Both the position numbers and the translations under genes were made by a program. The notes beneath the pieces are model-generated. The model searched no databases and was not told the origin of the DNA. It worked only from the letters and a program-made list of their open reading frames with translations. Positions 16,228 to 24,466 of a stretch of 64,000 nt of DNA are shown here, one piece after another (positions within the stretch are counted from its first letter, which is position 1; each line of letters opens with the position of its first letter). Where the stretch lies: contig CAVVWD010000011.1 of NCBI GenBank assembly GCA_963751835.1, positions 310,001-374,000 on the forward strand, given 5' to 3'. Source of the stretch: JACVRW01 sp963751835. GTDB taxonomy: Bacteria; Actinomycetota; Thermoleophilia; Solirubrobacterales; Thermoleophilaceae.

Positions 16228-16589
16228 AGGCGCTGCTCGTCGTCTTCGCCCTCGGGCAGTTGGTGCTCGGCCTGCTGCTTTGGCTCACCCCGGGCTTCTT
16301 CCATGACGAGATCGGACCCTACGGCGCCCGAAACGACCACTACATGGGCGATCTCGCCACCTGGTACCTGGCGCTCGGCGGCGTCGTGCTTGCGTCCGTG
16401 AGGCGAGTCTCGTGGCGGGTCCCCGTGCTCGTCTTCTCGTTCGCCCAATACGCGCTCCACTCGGTCAACCACCTGATCGACATCGGCGAGGCCGATCCGT
16501 CCTGGCTCGGCCCGTTCAACTTCGTCTCGCTGCTCCTCACCACCGTCCTGCTGGCCTGGCTGCTGCGGCGCGAGACAGCCCCGGCATGA
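16224..16589 (+). CDS. Four-span membrane protein, unknown function
   Basis: A 121-residue protein with four predicted membrane spans (starts MKALLVVFALGQLVLGLLLW; others near residues 46-60, 68-86 and 97-114). A conserved-looking loop carries HDEIGPYGARNDHYMGDLATWYLALG, and the third span contains YALHSVNHLIDIG. This layout resembles small DoxX/DUF4345-like membrane proteins, but I cannot name the family with certainty. It is coupled by four-base overlaps to the O-methyltransferase before it and the epimerase after it, forming a three-gene operon. Confidence 0.75.
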   Translation: MKALLVVFALGQLVLGLLLWLTPGFFHDEIGPYGARNDHYMGDLATWYLALGGVVLASVRRVSWRVPVLVFSFAQYALHSVNHLIDIGEADPSWLGPFNFVSLLLTTVLLAWLLRRETAPA

Positions 16590-17512
16590 GGGTCTTCGTG
16601 GCCGGTGCGAGCGGCGCGATCGGGCGTCCGCTCGTACCGAAGCTGGTGGCAGCCGGCCACGAGGTCACCGGCATGACGCGCTCGCAGGCGAGCGCCGAGG
16701 CGATCCGCGCCGCCGGCGCCCAGGCCGCGGTCGTCGACGCCTTCGACCCGGTGGCGCTCAGCGCGGCCGTACACGATGCCGGCGCGGAGGCGGTGATCCA
16801 TCAGCTGACGGCGCTGCCGGAGCGGCTCGATTTCAAGGACCCGAAACTCTACGACGCCACCAACCGCCTACGCGGCGAGGGCACGCGCAACCTCCTGGCT
16901 GCCGCGCGCGCCGCGGGTGCCCACCGTTTCGTCAGCCAGAGCATCGCGTTCATGTACGCGCCCACCGGCGGCATGGTCAAGACCGAGGACGACCCACTGA
17001 TCGGGGAGGCCCCGGGGGTGTTCGGCGGCGGGCTGCGGGCGCTCGCCGAGATGGAGCGAGCGGTCCTCGACGCGGACGGCGTCGTGCTCCGCTATGGGTT
17101 CTTCTACGGACCCGGCACCTACTACGCGCCGGACGGCTCCGCGACCGCCGACATCCGCCGGCGCCGCCTGCCGGTGGTCGGCAAGGGCACCGGCGTGACC
17201 TCGTTCGTGCACGTCGACGACGCCGCCGACGCCACCGTGGCGGCGGTCGAGAGCGGCGCAGCGGGCGTATACAACATCGCCGACGACGAGCCGGCCCCGA
17301 TGAGGGAATGGGTGCCGGCGTTCGCCGCCGCGGCCGGCGCGAAGCGTCCCCTCCGGGTCCCGGCCTGGGTCGCCCGGCTGGTGGCGGGCAAGGCGGTGAC
17401 GATGTTCGCCCTCGAGTCGCGCGGCGTCAGCAACGCGAAGGCGAAGCGCGAGCTCGGCTGGGCGCCCGCGCACGCGAGCTGGCGCACCGGGTTCGCCGAG
17501 TCGTTCCGCTAG
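16586..17512 (+). CDS. NAD-dependent epimerase/dehydratase (extended SDR)
   Basis: A 308-residue atypical extended SDR. The N-terminal MRVFVAGASGAIGRPLVPKL carries the Gly-rich NAD(P) motif (GASGAIG). The region HRFVSQSIAFMYAP supplies the Ser and Tyr expected near the active site, and YGFFYGPGTYYA is characteristic of this group. C-terminal NIADDEPAPMREWVPAFA and ALESRGVSNAKAKRELGW are also typical. The start ATG overlaps the previous stop (ATGA). The substrate is unknown; sugar nucleotides or small carbonyl compounds are possible. Confidence 0.85.
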   Translation: MRVFVAGASGAIGRPLVPKLVAAGHEVTGMTRSQASAEAIRAAGAQAAVVDAFDPVALSAAVHDAGAEAVIHQLTALPERLDFKDPKLYDATNRLRGEGTRNLLAAARAAGAHRFVSQSIAFMYAPTGGMVKTEDDPLIGEAPGVFGGGLRALAEMERAVLDADGVVLRYGFFYGPGTYYAPDGSATADIRRRRLPVVGKGTGVTSFVHVDDAADATVAAVESGAAGVYNIADDEPAPMREWVPAFAAAAGAKRPLRVPAWVARLVAGKAVTMFALESRGVSNAKAKRELGWAPAHASWRTGFAESFR

Positions 17513-17515
17513 TCA

Positions 17516-17743
17516 CTAGCCGTAGCGCCCCACGGCCAGCACGAAGATCACGCTGCCGCCCATCACGACCGCGATCCCGATCGCAACGAGCGCCCGCGAC
17601 CGGATCAGATGCCCGAGCACTCCGATCGCGAAGCCGACGCCGAACAGCACGAAGCAGAGGGTGAGCAGCGACTCGAGGTTGCCCGGACCCTCGTCGCCGA
17701 GGCCTGGAAGGTCGGGGATCTGGGCGACGAGCGCGGTGAGCAA
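17516..17743 (-). CDS. Small two-span membrane protein
   Basis: A predicted 75-residue protein with two hydrophobic segments (LLTLCFVLFGVGFAIGVLG and ALVAIGIAVVMGGSVIFVLA), divergent from the MoxR gene. I place the start at TTG 17743 because a TACTTT -10 box (17751-17756, other strand) ends seven bases upstream. The stop lies four bases beyond the epimerase stop on the opposite strand. No family is recognised and the start is uncertain. The hydrophobic pattern and the promoter suggest it is real. Confidence 0.5.
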   Translation of the reverse strand: MLTALVAQIPDLPGLGDEGPGNLESLLTLCFVLFGVGFAIGVLGHLIRSRALVAIGIAVVMGGSVIFVLAVGRYG

Positions 17744-17750
17744 GGGGCCG

Positions 17751-17760
17751 AAAGTATCCT
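17751..17760. promoter_or_regulatory. Back-to-back -10 boxes sharing one TA step (small membrane protein / MoxR)
   Basis: AAAGTATCCT contains TATCCT on the + strand (17755-17760), ten bases before the MoxR ATG, and TACTTT on the - strand (17751-17756), seven bases before the TTG of the small membrane protein. The two TANNNT boxes share the central TA, the same geometry as at 15573-15582. Confidence 0.55.
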
Positions 17761-17770
17761 TCGCGGCGGA

Positions 17771-18670
17771 ATGAGCGGCGAGTTCGGGACGATCGAGCAG
17801 GCGCGCGAGCGCCTCGGCGAGGTGGGCTATCTCGCCGACGAGTCGGCCGCGCTCGTGACGTTCCTGGCGGGCCGGCTCGGCAAGCCCGTCCTGGTCGAGG
17901 GACCCGCCGGGGTCGGCAAGACGGAGCTCGCCAAGGCGCTCTCGCGCGCGACCGAGCGCAGGCTGATCCGGCTCCAGTGCTACGAGGGGCTCGACGAGGC
18001 CAAGGCCCTCTACGAGTGGAACTACCGCAAGCAGCTCCTGCGGATCCAGACCGAGGCCTCCGGGACGGGCTGGGAGCAGGTACAGGAGGACATCTTCGGC
18101 GAGGAGTTCCTCCTCGCGCGCCCGCTGCTCAATGCGATCACCGCCGAGGAGGCCGTGGTCCTGCTGATCGACGAGATCGACAAGACCGACCAGGAGTTCG
18201 AGGCGATGCTGCTCGAGGTCCTGTCCGACTTCCAGATCTCGATCCCGGAGCTCGGCGTGGTCGAGGCGCGAACGCGGCCGCTCGTGGTGCTCACCTCGAA
18301 CAACTCGCGCGAGCTGACCGAGGCGCTCAAGCGCCGCTGCCTCTACCTCTGGCTCGACTACCCGAATGTCGAGCGCGAGCTCGCGATCGTCCAGCTGCAC
18401 GCCCCGGAGCTGGACGATGCGATCGCGCGCAAGCTGGTCGAGGTGGTGCACATGGTGCGCACGCTCGACCTCAAGAAGCCGCCCTCGATCGCCGAGTCGA
18501 TCGACTGGGCACGCGCGCTCCTGCTGCTCGGCGCCGACGACGTCGACCGCGCCGTCCTCGAGAAGACGATGTCGATCATCGTCAAGCACCGCACCGACCT
18601 CGACCTCGTGGCCGAGCGCGTGGGCGTCAAGCTGGGCGATGGAATCTTCGGGACGCGCCAGGCGGGCTAA
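17771..18670 (+). CDS. MoxR-type AAA+ ATPase
   Basis: A 299-residue AAA+ protein. Walker A is EGPAGVGKTELAKAL (about residues 45-59), Walker B is VVLLIDEIDKTD, and sensor 1 lies in PLVVLTSNNSRELTEALKRRCLY. The arginine-rich end of that stretch and the lid LDLKKPPSIAESIDWARALL match the MoxR/CbbQ group. These ATPases act as chaperones that remodel or insert cofactors into partner enzymes, usually together with a VWA protein, which is encoded 19 bases downstream here. The client enzyme is not adjacent and remains unknown. Confidence 0.92.
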   Translation: MSGEFGTIEQARERLGEVGYLADESAALVTFLAGRLGKPVLVEGPAGVGKTELAKALSRATERRLIRLQCYEGLDEAKALYEWNYRKQLLRIQTEASGTGWEQVQEDIFGEEFLLARPLLNAITAEEAVVLLIDEIDKTDQEFEAMLLEVLSDFQISIPELGVVEARTRPLVVLTSNNSRELTEALKRRCLYLWLDYPNVERELAIVQLHAPELDDAIARKLVEVVHMVRTLDLKKPPSIAESIDWARALLLLGADDVDRAVLEKTMSIIVKHRTDLDLVAERVGVKLGDGIFGTRQAG

Positions 18671-18689
18671 TCCCGCTCTGTACGGGGGG

Positions 18690-20054
18690 ATGCCCCCGGC
18701 ACGCGGTCCGGGCGGCATGGCGCCGCGGCTGCTCGAGTTCGCCGACGAGCTTCGCAAAGAGGGCGTGGCGGTGGGCACGAGCGAGCTGCTCGACGCCTTC
18801 CATGCGCTCGACGCCGTGAGCTGGACCTCGCGCGAGGACTTCCACAGCGCGCTCGCCGCCACGCTTGCGAAGTCGCAGGAGGACCGGCACGTCCTCGACG
18901 TGCTGTTCGACCGCTTCTTCTTCCGCGCGGTGGAGCGCGAGGCGATCGAGCAGGGCCTGCGCGAGGAGAGCTTCCGGGGCGGCGAGGAGCTCGACCTCGA
19001 CGCGCTCCGCGAGCGCATCCGCGAGGCGATCCGAGCCGGCTCGGACGGCGAGATGCGCGACCTCGCCCGGCTCGCCATAGCGGCCTTCGGCCGTCAGGGC
19101 GAGGGCTCCGGGGTGATCGGCGTCGACGTCCAGCGGATCCGGCGCACGCTCGGGCTCAAGGGCGAACGGCCGAGTGCGGAGCTGCCCGACCCGGACGCCG
19201 TGCCGCGCGACGGGCTGCAGGAGTTCGAGCGCCACGTGCGGCGCGAGCTCGAGCGCCAGATGATCGAGCGCACGCAATCGCTCCCGCCGGCGAAGCCGTT
19301 GCGCGAGTTCGACCGCGCGCTCCCCACCAATCCGGCGCAGGACCTCTCCCAGGTGCACCGCGTGGTGGCACAGCTGAAAAAGCGGCTCGCCTCGCACGGG
19401 CGGGAGCACCGCGGCCGGCGCCGCTCGTGGCAGGTGGACGTGCGGCGCACGATGCGGGCCTCGCTCCAGACGGGCGGCGTCCCGCTCGAGCTCAAGTACC
19501 GGCCAAAGCGGCCGCGCCGGCCCGAGCTGTACGTGCTCTGCGACGTGTCGACCAGCGTGACGAGCGCCAGCGTCTTCTTCCTGAGCGTGCTGCACGCGCT
19601 TCACGACCAGTTCCGAAAGCTGCGCTCGTTCGTATTCGTGGAGCGGATCTCGGAGGTCACCGAGGTGTTCGAGCGCGAGCGCTCGTTCGAGGCCGTCTCG
19701 CGCCGCATTGCGACCGACGCCGGCGTCGCCGACGTGTCGGGCTACACCGACTACGGACGCGTCTGGGTCGAGTTCCTCGACAGCGTGGTCGACGACCTCG
19801 ACCCGCGCTCGACCGTGATCGTGCTCGGCGACGCACGCACCAACGGCCGCGAGCCGCACGCCCAGGTCTTCGGTCACGTGTCCGAGCGCGCAGGCCACAC
19901 GTTCTGGATCAACCCCGAGCCGCGGCTCTACTGGAACTACGGCGACTCGGTGATGTCCGCCTACGAGCCCTTCTGCGACGGGGTCTTCGAGTGCTGGACG
20001 ACGAAGCAGCTGGAGACGTTCGTGAACGCGATCGCCGAACTGCGCGCCGGCTGA
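18690..20054 (+). CDS. VWA-domain protein, CoxE-like, partner of MoxR
   Basis: A protein of 454 residues (445 if the ATG at 18717 is used; both starts lack a clearly spaced ribosome-binding site). The N-terminal half is helical (LLEFADELRKEGVAVGTSELLDAF). The C-terminal VWA domain carries the metal site CDVSTSVTSAS (DxSxS), with Thr in GYTDYGRVW and Asp in VIVLGDARTNG completing MIDAS. FWINPEPRLYWNYGDS and VFECWTTKQLETFVNAI are typical of the CoxE-like group. With MoxR it should form a metal-dependent ATPase-adaptor complex. The gene is followed by a bidirectional terminator. Confidence 0.9.
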   Translation: MPPARGPGGMAPRLLEFADELRKEGVAVGTSELLDAFHALDAVSWTSREDFHSALAATLAKSQEDRHVLDVLFDRFFFRAVEREAIEQGLREESFRGGEELDLDALRERIREAIRAGSDGEMRDLARLAIAAFGRQGEGSGVIGVDVQRIRRTLGLKGERPSAELPDPDAVPRDGLQEFERHVRRELERQMIERTQSLPPAKPLREFDRALPTNPAQDLSQVHRVVAQLKKRLASHGREHRGRRRSWQVDVRRTMRASLQTGGVPLELKYRPKRPRRPELYVLCDVSTSVTSASVFFLSVLHALHDQFRKLRSFVFVERISEVTEVFERERSFEAVSRRIATDAGVADVSGYTDYGRVWVEFLDSVVDDLDPRSTVIVLGDARTNGREPHAQVFGHVSERAGHTFWINPEPRLYWNYGDSVMSAYEPFCDGVFECWTTKQLETFVNAIAELRAG

Positions 20055-20055
20055 G

Positions 20056-20087
20056 GGCTCCCCCACGCCGGGAGGCGCGGGGGAGCC
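20056..20087. terminator. Bidirectional hairpin terminator
   Basis: A 13-base stem with one mismatch (20056-20068 against 20075-20087) surrounds a six-base loop. It begins two bases after the VWA stop and ends nine bases before the stop of the convergent peptidase gene, so it can serve both. Confidence 0.7.
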
Positions 20088-20095
20088 GCTGACCG

Positions 20096-21760
20096 TCAGC
20101 GGGCGAGGGCGTCCCTCATCGGGTCGACCGTCTCGCTCTTGTAGAGCCCGTTGCTGTTGCCCGGCTTGCCGGGCACGCCGTTCACCGTGGAGGTGTCGTA
20201 GGCGAACGTAAGCACGGACGTGGCGATCGCGTCGGAGTTCACGTCCAGGGCGTGGACGTTGATGTTGCCGATCAGCTCGTAGTCCTCGCGGAGCTGGTTG
20301 TACAGCGGCAAGGGCTGCCCCGCGCCGGTGAGGTTGTCGCAGAACTGGTGGTAGCACGGGTCGTACGCAGCGCCCGCGACACCGCCATAGAGCGCGGCCT
20401 CGGCGGCCGTCTTCGGCACCTCGGCCCCGGTGAAGAGGCCACCGGCGGGGATATCGACCGCGATGAACGGGCCGTAGTCAGACCGGCCGGAGAACTCGCT
20501 GTCCTGCGACGGCTCGCCCCGCTCGGCGTAGAACGCCTCGAACACGTCCTCGATCTGCGCCGAGCCCGGAGGGATGAAGTCCGGAGGCGCGGTGCCGCCC
20601 GAGTTGTCGCCGTCGTAGATCCCGAACATGTAGTTCGGCGAGGCCACCATGTCGAAGTTGAGGTAGAGGGCGATCTCGTCCCTCTCCGCCTGCGACAGGT
20701 CATCCACGTAGTGCTCGGAGCCGAGCAGGCCCGACTCCTCGGCGCCCCACCAGGCGAACCGGACGGTGTTGGTCGTCTTCGCCTTCGCCATCTGGATCGC
20801 CGTCTCCAGCAGCGAGGCGCTGCCCGAGCCGTTGTCGTTGATGCCGGCGCCGGCCTGGACGCTGTCGAGGTGCGCGCCCGCCATCACGACGTTGCCGTCG
20901 TTGCGGCCACGGTTCTCGGCGAGCACGTTCCAGGTCTGGCGCTGGTCCGCGACGAAGTCGACGGTGACGGTCACGGTCGCTCCGGGCGTCGAGGCGAGGT
21001 TCGCTCCGGCCTCAAACGTCGTGAACACCGCAGGGATGCTCAGTCCTGTCGCGTCACCGATCATGCTGACGAGCCCGGTGCGGCCCGGCTGGCCTTCGTT
21101 CATGACGACGACCGCGCTGGCGCCTGCCGCTTGGGCGTTGAGGACCTTGACGTTGAAGCCGCACGTCCCGCGCTGCACGAGAGCGACTCCACCGGCCGGG
21201 AAGTTCGCGAAGTCCGCTGCCTCACAGCCGCTGTTGCTGGTGTTCGCCGCGGGGCCCGGTGGAATCACGAGATCGACTGGAACGAGCGGCCCGGTGGCGG
21301 TCCCTTCCGGGGTGCCCGAGTCGAACGTGTTGCGCACGAAGTCGGTCTCGTTGACGAAGGTCCGCGGGTTGGGCGAGATGCGAATCAGCTTCGAGTTCTC
21401 CTCGAAGTAGTCGAACGTGAACTCCTGGACCTCCGGTGTGTACCCGGCGCCCTCGAGCTGCGAGACGACGTAGTCGACGGACGCTCTGTAGCCGGGCAGC
21501 CCAGCCGCACGGTTGCCGCCGTTCCTGTCCGCTATCTCCTGAAGCGCATCGAGGTGGCCGAGGACACCCTCGGCCGTGACGGCCTTCGTGAGCTTCTTGA
21601 CGGTGTTGTTGTTCGGATCCGCAGACGCGGGCAGCGCCGCGGTCCCGAGGAGCGCAACCGCGGCGATCACTGCCGACAGCGCCCTGACCGGTCTTGATAT
21701 GAAGCAACCCCTTTCGTAGGACCCGGTCTCGAATGAGTGATCGGGGAATGGCGGCGGCAT
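20096..21760 (-). CDS. Secreted M28 aminopeptidase with PA domain
   Basis: A protein of up to 554 residues with a signal peptide (PVRALSAVIAAVALLGTAALPASA). A PA domain lies around residues 150-260 (VALVQRGTCGFNVKVLNAQA). The zinc peptidase domain shows AGAHLDSVQAG (His, Asp), WWGAEESGLLGSEHYV (Glu pair), LNFDMVASPNY (Asp) and a late His in YHQFCDN, as in Streptomyces aminopeptidases. The start is uncertain. The ATG at 21760 leaves 24 unusual residues before the signal peptide, while a GAAAGGGG ribosome-binding site sits seven bases before an in-frame ATA at 21700. It should release N-terminal amino acids from external peptides. Confidence 0.88.
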   Translation of the reverse strand: MPPPFPDHSFETGSYERGCFISRPVRALSAVIAAVALLGTAALPASADPNNNTVKKLTKAVTAEGVLGHLDALQEIADRNGGNRAAGLPGYRASVDYVVSQLEGAGYTPEVQEFTFDYFEENSKLIRISPNPRTFVNETDFVRNTFDSGTPEGTATGPLVPVDLVIPPGPAANTSNSGCEAADFANFPAGGVALVQRGTCGFNVKVLNAQAAGASAVVVMNEGQPGRTGLVSMIGDATGLSIPAVFTTFEAGANLASTPGATVTVTVDFVADQRQTWNVLAENRGRNDGNVVMAGAHLDSVQAGAGINDNGSGSASLLETAIQMAKAKTTNTVRFAWWGAEESGLLGSEHYVDDLSQAERDEIALYLNFDMVASPNYMFGIYDGDNSGGTAPPDFIPPGSAQIEDVFEAFYAERGEPSQDSEFSGRSDYGPFIAVDIPAGGLFTGAEVPKTAAEAALYGGVAGAAYDPCYHQFCDNLTGAGQPLPLYNQLREDYELIGNINVHALDVNSDAIATSVLTFAYDTSTVNGVPGKPGNSNGLYKSETVDPMRDALAR

Positions 21761-21782
21761 GCTATTACCCGGCGGCGGGGCG

Positions 21783-21788
21783 TAGACT
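21783..21788 (+). promoter_or_regulatory. -10 box for the TPP riboswitch operon
   Basis: TAGACT fits the TANNNT consensus seen throughout this window and lies about 18 bases before the first conserved base of the riboswitch, placing the transcript start near 21795. Confidence 0.45.
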
Positions 21789-21805
21789 CCGGGCGGTGCA
21801 AGAAA

Positions 21806-21906
21806 CCAGGGGGGCTCGCGGGAAGGCGGGCTGAGAGGGCGCCCACGGTGGGCTCACCGCCCGGCGCCGACCCTTCGAACCTGTGGGGTAATGCCCGCGG
21901 AGGGAG
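21806..21906 (+). ncRNA. TPP riboswitch (THI element)
   Basis: The conserved blocks of the thiamine-pyrophosphate aptamer are present in order: a G-rich 5' strand (21809-21815), GGGCTGAGAGGG around 21828-21839, a variable P3 arm with its own extra hairpin (GGCGCC and GGCGCC ends), ACCCTTCGAACCTG (21869-21882), GGGTAATGCC (21886-21895) and the closing GCGGAGGGA (21898-21906). The closing strand is also the ribosome-binding site of the ATG at 21909. Ligand binding would therefore hide the Shine-Dalgarno directly and block translation of the importer when thiamine is plentiful. Confidence 0.93.
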
Positions 21907-21908
21907 CG

Positions 21909-22670
21909 ATGCAGAGACAGGCCGAGGCTCCCGTACAGGAGCCTCTCTCTTTCGAGAACGTCACCCGGCGCTACGGCGGGCTGACCGCGCTCGCGGGGAT
22001 CGACCTCCGCGTGCGCCACGACGAGATCACCGCCGTGGTCGGACCGTCCGGTTCGGGCAAGTCGACCCTGCTCGAGCTCGTGGCCGGGCTGCAGGAACCC
22101 GACGAGGGCACCGTCCGCGTGAACGGCGCGACCCGCGCCGCCGAGCGCCGCGGGGAGTGCGCGTTCATGCCCCAGCGCGACCTCCTGCTGCCCTGGCGGG
22201 ACGCCCTCGGCAACGCCGCGCTCGCGCTCGAGTGCCAGGGCGTCCCGCGCGCCGAGGCGCGCCGGCGCGCCGCCCCGCTCTTCGAGCGCTTCGGCCTGGC
22301 GGAGTTCGAGCGCGCCCGGCCTGCCGAGCTGTCCGGCGGAATGCGCCAGCGGGTCGCGTTCCTGCGGACGCTCCTGCCCGGACGCCCGCTGCTGCTCCTG
22401 GACGAGCCATTCGGCGCACTGGATGCGATCACGCGCGCCGATCTGCAGGAGTGGCTCGCCGGAATGCTGGCCGCCGAGCCGCGCACCGTCCTGTTCGTGA
22501 CGCACGACGTCGAGGAGGCGGTCTTCCTCGCCGACAGGGTGCTCGTGCTCTCGCCGAGGCCGGGGCGCGTGCTCGCAGAGCTCGAGGTCGGCCTGCCGCG
22601 CCCGCGCTCGGTAACCGACCCGGACCTGGCGCTGCTGCGGCGCGAGGCGCTGGAGGCGCTCCGGTCGTGA
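21909..22670 (+). CDS. thiZ: Thiamine-precursor ABC transporter ATP-binding protein
   Basis: A 253-residue ABC ATPase of the nitrate/taurine/HMP transporter class. Walker A is GPSGSGKST, the Q-loop is in MPQRDLLLPWRDALGN, the signature is LSGGMRQR and Walker B is LLLLDEPFGALDAITR, followed by VTHDVEEAVFLADRV. I use the ATG at 21909; an earlier in-frame ATG at 21891 lies inside the riboswitch and is rejected. The riboswitch and the ThiX/ThiY-like genes that follow indicate import of a thiamine pyrimidine precursor (HMP or formylaminopyrimidine). It overlaps the permease by four bases. Confidence 0.9.
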   Translation: MQRQAEAPVQEPLSFENVTRRYGGLTALAGIDLRVRHDEITAVVGPSGSGKSTLLELVAGLQEPDEGTVRVNGATRAAERRGECAFMPQRDLLLPWRDALGNAALALECQGVPRAEARRRAAPLFERFGLAEFERARPAELSGGMRQRVAFLRTLLPGRPLLLLDEPFGALDAITRADLQEWLAGMLAAEPRTVLFVTHDVEEAVFLADRVLVLSPRPGRVLAELEVGLPRPRSVTDPDLALLRREALEALRS

Positions 22671-23416
22671 GGTACGCGCTCAGCATCCTGCTGCTGGTCG
22701 GGTTCGTCCTCGCCTGGCAGGGCGTGGCCTCGCTCGACTCTGTCGACGACCTGACGCTCGCCTCGCCGGTGGAGACCTGGGACGCGCTCAGGGACGACTG
22801 GTCGCTTCTCTGGGACAACGCCTGGGTCACGCTCGTCGAGGTGCTGCTCGGCCTCGCGATCGCCGCGGCTGCGGGCGTGGGCCTGGCCGTCGCGATGCAC
22901 CTCGTCCACCCGCTGCGCGACGCGGCCTACCCCCTGCTCGTGGCCTCCCAGGCCATCCCGATCGTTGTGCTCGCACCGCTCTTCGTGCTCGCGTTCGACT
23001 ACGGCATCGGGCCCAAGCTCGCCATCGTCGCCCTGATCTGCTTCTTCCCGATCACCGTCAACCTGCTGGACGGCCTGAGATCGGTGGAGCCGGATCTGCT
23101 CAAGCTGATGCGCAGCCTCGGCGCCTCGCGGCTGCGGACGCTGCGCTCGGTGGAGCTGCCCGCGTCGCTCCCGTTTCTCTTCAGCGGCCTGAAGGTGGCA
23201 GCTACGGTGTCCGTCATAGGCGCCGTGTTCGGCGAATGGGCAGGGGCCGACGAGGGGCTCGGCAGGCTGGTCCTGCTGGGGAACTCACAGCTCCAGACCC
23301 CGCGCGTGTACGCCGGGATCGTGATCCTCACGCTGATGGCGGTCGCGCTGTTCGTGCTCGTGGCGCTCGTGGAGCGAATCGCATGTCCGTGGAACCGAAA
23401 GGAACAGATCGCATGA
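22667..23416 (+). CDS. thiX: Thiamine-precursor ABC transporter permease
   Basis: A 249-residue membrane permease beginning at the GTG of a GTGA overlap (VRYALSILLLVGFVLAWQG). About six spans are seen. The cytoplasmic EAA loop is MRSLGASRLRTLRSVELPASLP (last part near residue 166). IVVLAPLFVLAFDYGIGPK and GAVFGEWAGADEGLGRLV are typical of the SsuC/TauC/ThiX permease family. It overlaps the binding-protein gene by four bases (ATGA), so all three genes form one riboswitch-controlled unit. Confidence 0.9.
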   Translation: MRYALSILLLVGFVLAWQGVASLDSVDDLTLASPVETWDALRDDWSLLWDNAWVTLVEVLLGLAIAAAAGVGLAVAMHLVHPLRDAAYPLLVASQAIPIVVLAPLFVLAFDYGIGPKLAIVALICFFPITVNLLDGLRSVEPDLLKLMRSLGASRLRTLRSVELPASLPFLFSGLKVAATVSVIGAVFGEWAGADEGLGRLVLLGNSQLQTPRVYAGIVILTLMAVALFVLVALVERIACPWNRKEQIA

Positions 23417-24420
23417 AGAGGCTGGCCGCGCTGGCCGCGGCCGCGACCGTGGCCCTCGTGGCGCTCGCCGGCTGCGGCGAGAAGGAGGACGTACTCGAGC
23501 CGAGCGGCTCGAAGCGAGTCGAGCTGATGCTCGACTACTTCCCGAACGCCGACCACGCCGGGATCTACGCGGCGCAGGCGGCCGGCCACTTCGAGCAGGC
23601 CGGCCTCGACGTCGAGATCCGCCAGCCGCCCGACCCGTCCGCCCCGATCAAGCAGGTGGCGGCCGGCAACGTCGACCTCGCGGTCTCGTACGAGCCCGAG
23701 GTGTTCCGGGCACGCGACCTCGGCCTGCGAGTGGTCAGCGTCGGCGCGCTCGTGCAGGAGCCGCTGACCTCGATCATCTCGCTGCCCAAGGCGAAGATCC
23801 GGCGCCCCGCCGACCTCAAGGGCAAGACGGTCGGCACCGCGGGCATCGATTATCAGACGGCCTACCTCGAGACGATCCTCGCCGAGGCGGGCGTGAACAC
23901 GGACGCGGCCAAGGAGCGCAACGTCGGCTTCAACCTCACGCCGGCGCTGCTCACCGGGAAGGTCGATGCCGTGCTCGGCGCGTTCTGGAACTACGAGGGC
24001 ACCGAGCTCCGCATGAAGCGCAAGCGTCCGCAGATCATCCGCATGGAGGAGGCCGGCGTCCCGTCCTACGACGAGCTCGTGCTCGTGGCGAACGCGGACG
24101 CGCTGGAGCGCGACGCAGGCAAGCTGCGCGCCTTCATCGGGGCGCTCTCACGTGGCACGCGCGACCTCCGGGAGGATCCCGACGGGGCGATCGAGGGGCT
24201 CCTGGAGGCGAACCCGGACCTCGATCCGGAGCTACAGCGGGCTGTCGTAAAGGTGACCCTGCCGCTGTTCTTCCCGCCCGAGGGCAAGCCATATGGCTGG
24301 CACGACCCCGAGCAATGGGACTCCTTCTCGGCCTGGATGGCCGACAGCAAGCTCCTGCAGAAGGCGCCCGATCCGGCGTCGGCCTACGACAACACGCTGC
24401 TGCCGGGCGCGGGCCTTTAG
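23413..24420 (+). CDS. thiY: Thiamine-precursor ABC transporter substrate-binding lipoprotein (NMT1/THI5-like)
   Basis: A 335-residue lipoprotein: the signal MKRLAALAAAATVALVAL ends at lipobox LAGC. The mature part begins VELMLDYFPNADHAGIYAAQ, the characteristic opening of the NMT1/THI5-like family that binds HMP-type pyrimidines. It continues with EIRQPPDPSAPIKQVAAGNVDLAVSY and TVGTAGIDYQT. C-terminal FFPPEGKPYGWHDPEQWDSF is also typical. Together with the riboswitch this makes a pyrimidine-salvage importer for thiamine synthesis the best reading. Confidence 0.92.
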   Translation: MKRLAALAAAATVALVALAGCGEKEDVLEPSGSKRVELMLDYFPNADHAGIYAAQAAGHFEQAGLDVEIRQPPDPSAPIKQVAAGNVDLAVSYEPEVFRARDLGLRVVSVGALVQEPLTSIISLPKAKIRRPADLKGKTVGTAGIDYQTAYLETILAEAGVNTDAAKERNVGFNLTPALLTGKVDAVLGAFWNYEGTELRMKRKRPQIIRMEEAGVPSYDELVLVANADALERDAGKLRAFIGALSRGTRDLREDPDGAIEGLLEANPDLDPELQRAVVKVTLPLFFPPEGKPYGWHDPEQWDSFSAWMADSKLLQKAPDPASAYDNTLLPGAGL

Positions 24421-24466
24421 CGGGCGGACGTGGAATAGAGCCCGAGCGCAGAACGTCTGGCCTCCT

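Noticed and set aside
16586..17512. The NAD-dependent epimerase as the ceramide reductase of the SPT pair
   Set aside because: It is 10 kb away, coupled to a methyltransferase and a membrane protein, and nothing in its sequence indicates that substrate.
21891..21908. An upstream ATG for the thiamine-importer ATPase
   Set aside because: It lies inside the conserved 3' part of the TPP riboswitch, while ATG 21909 follows the GGAGGGAG ribosome-binding site.
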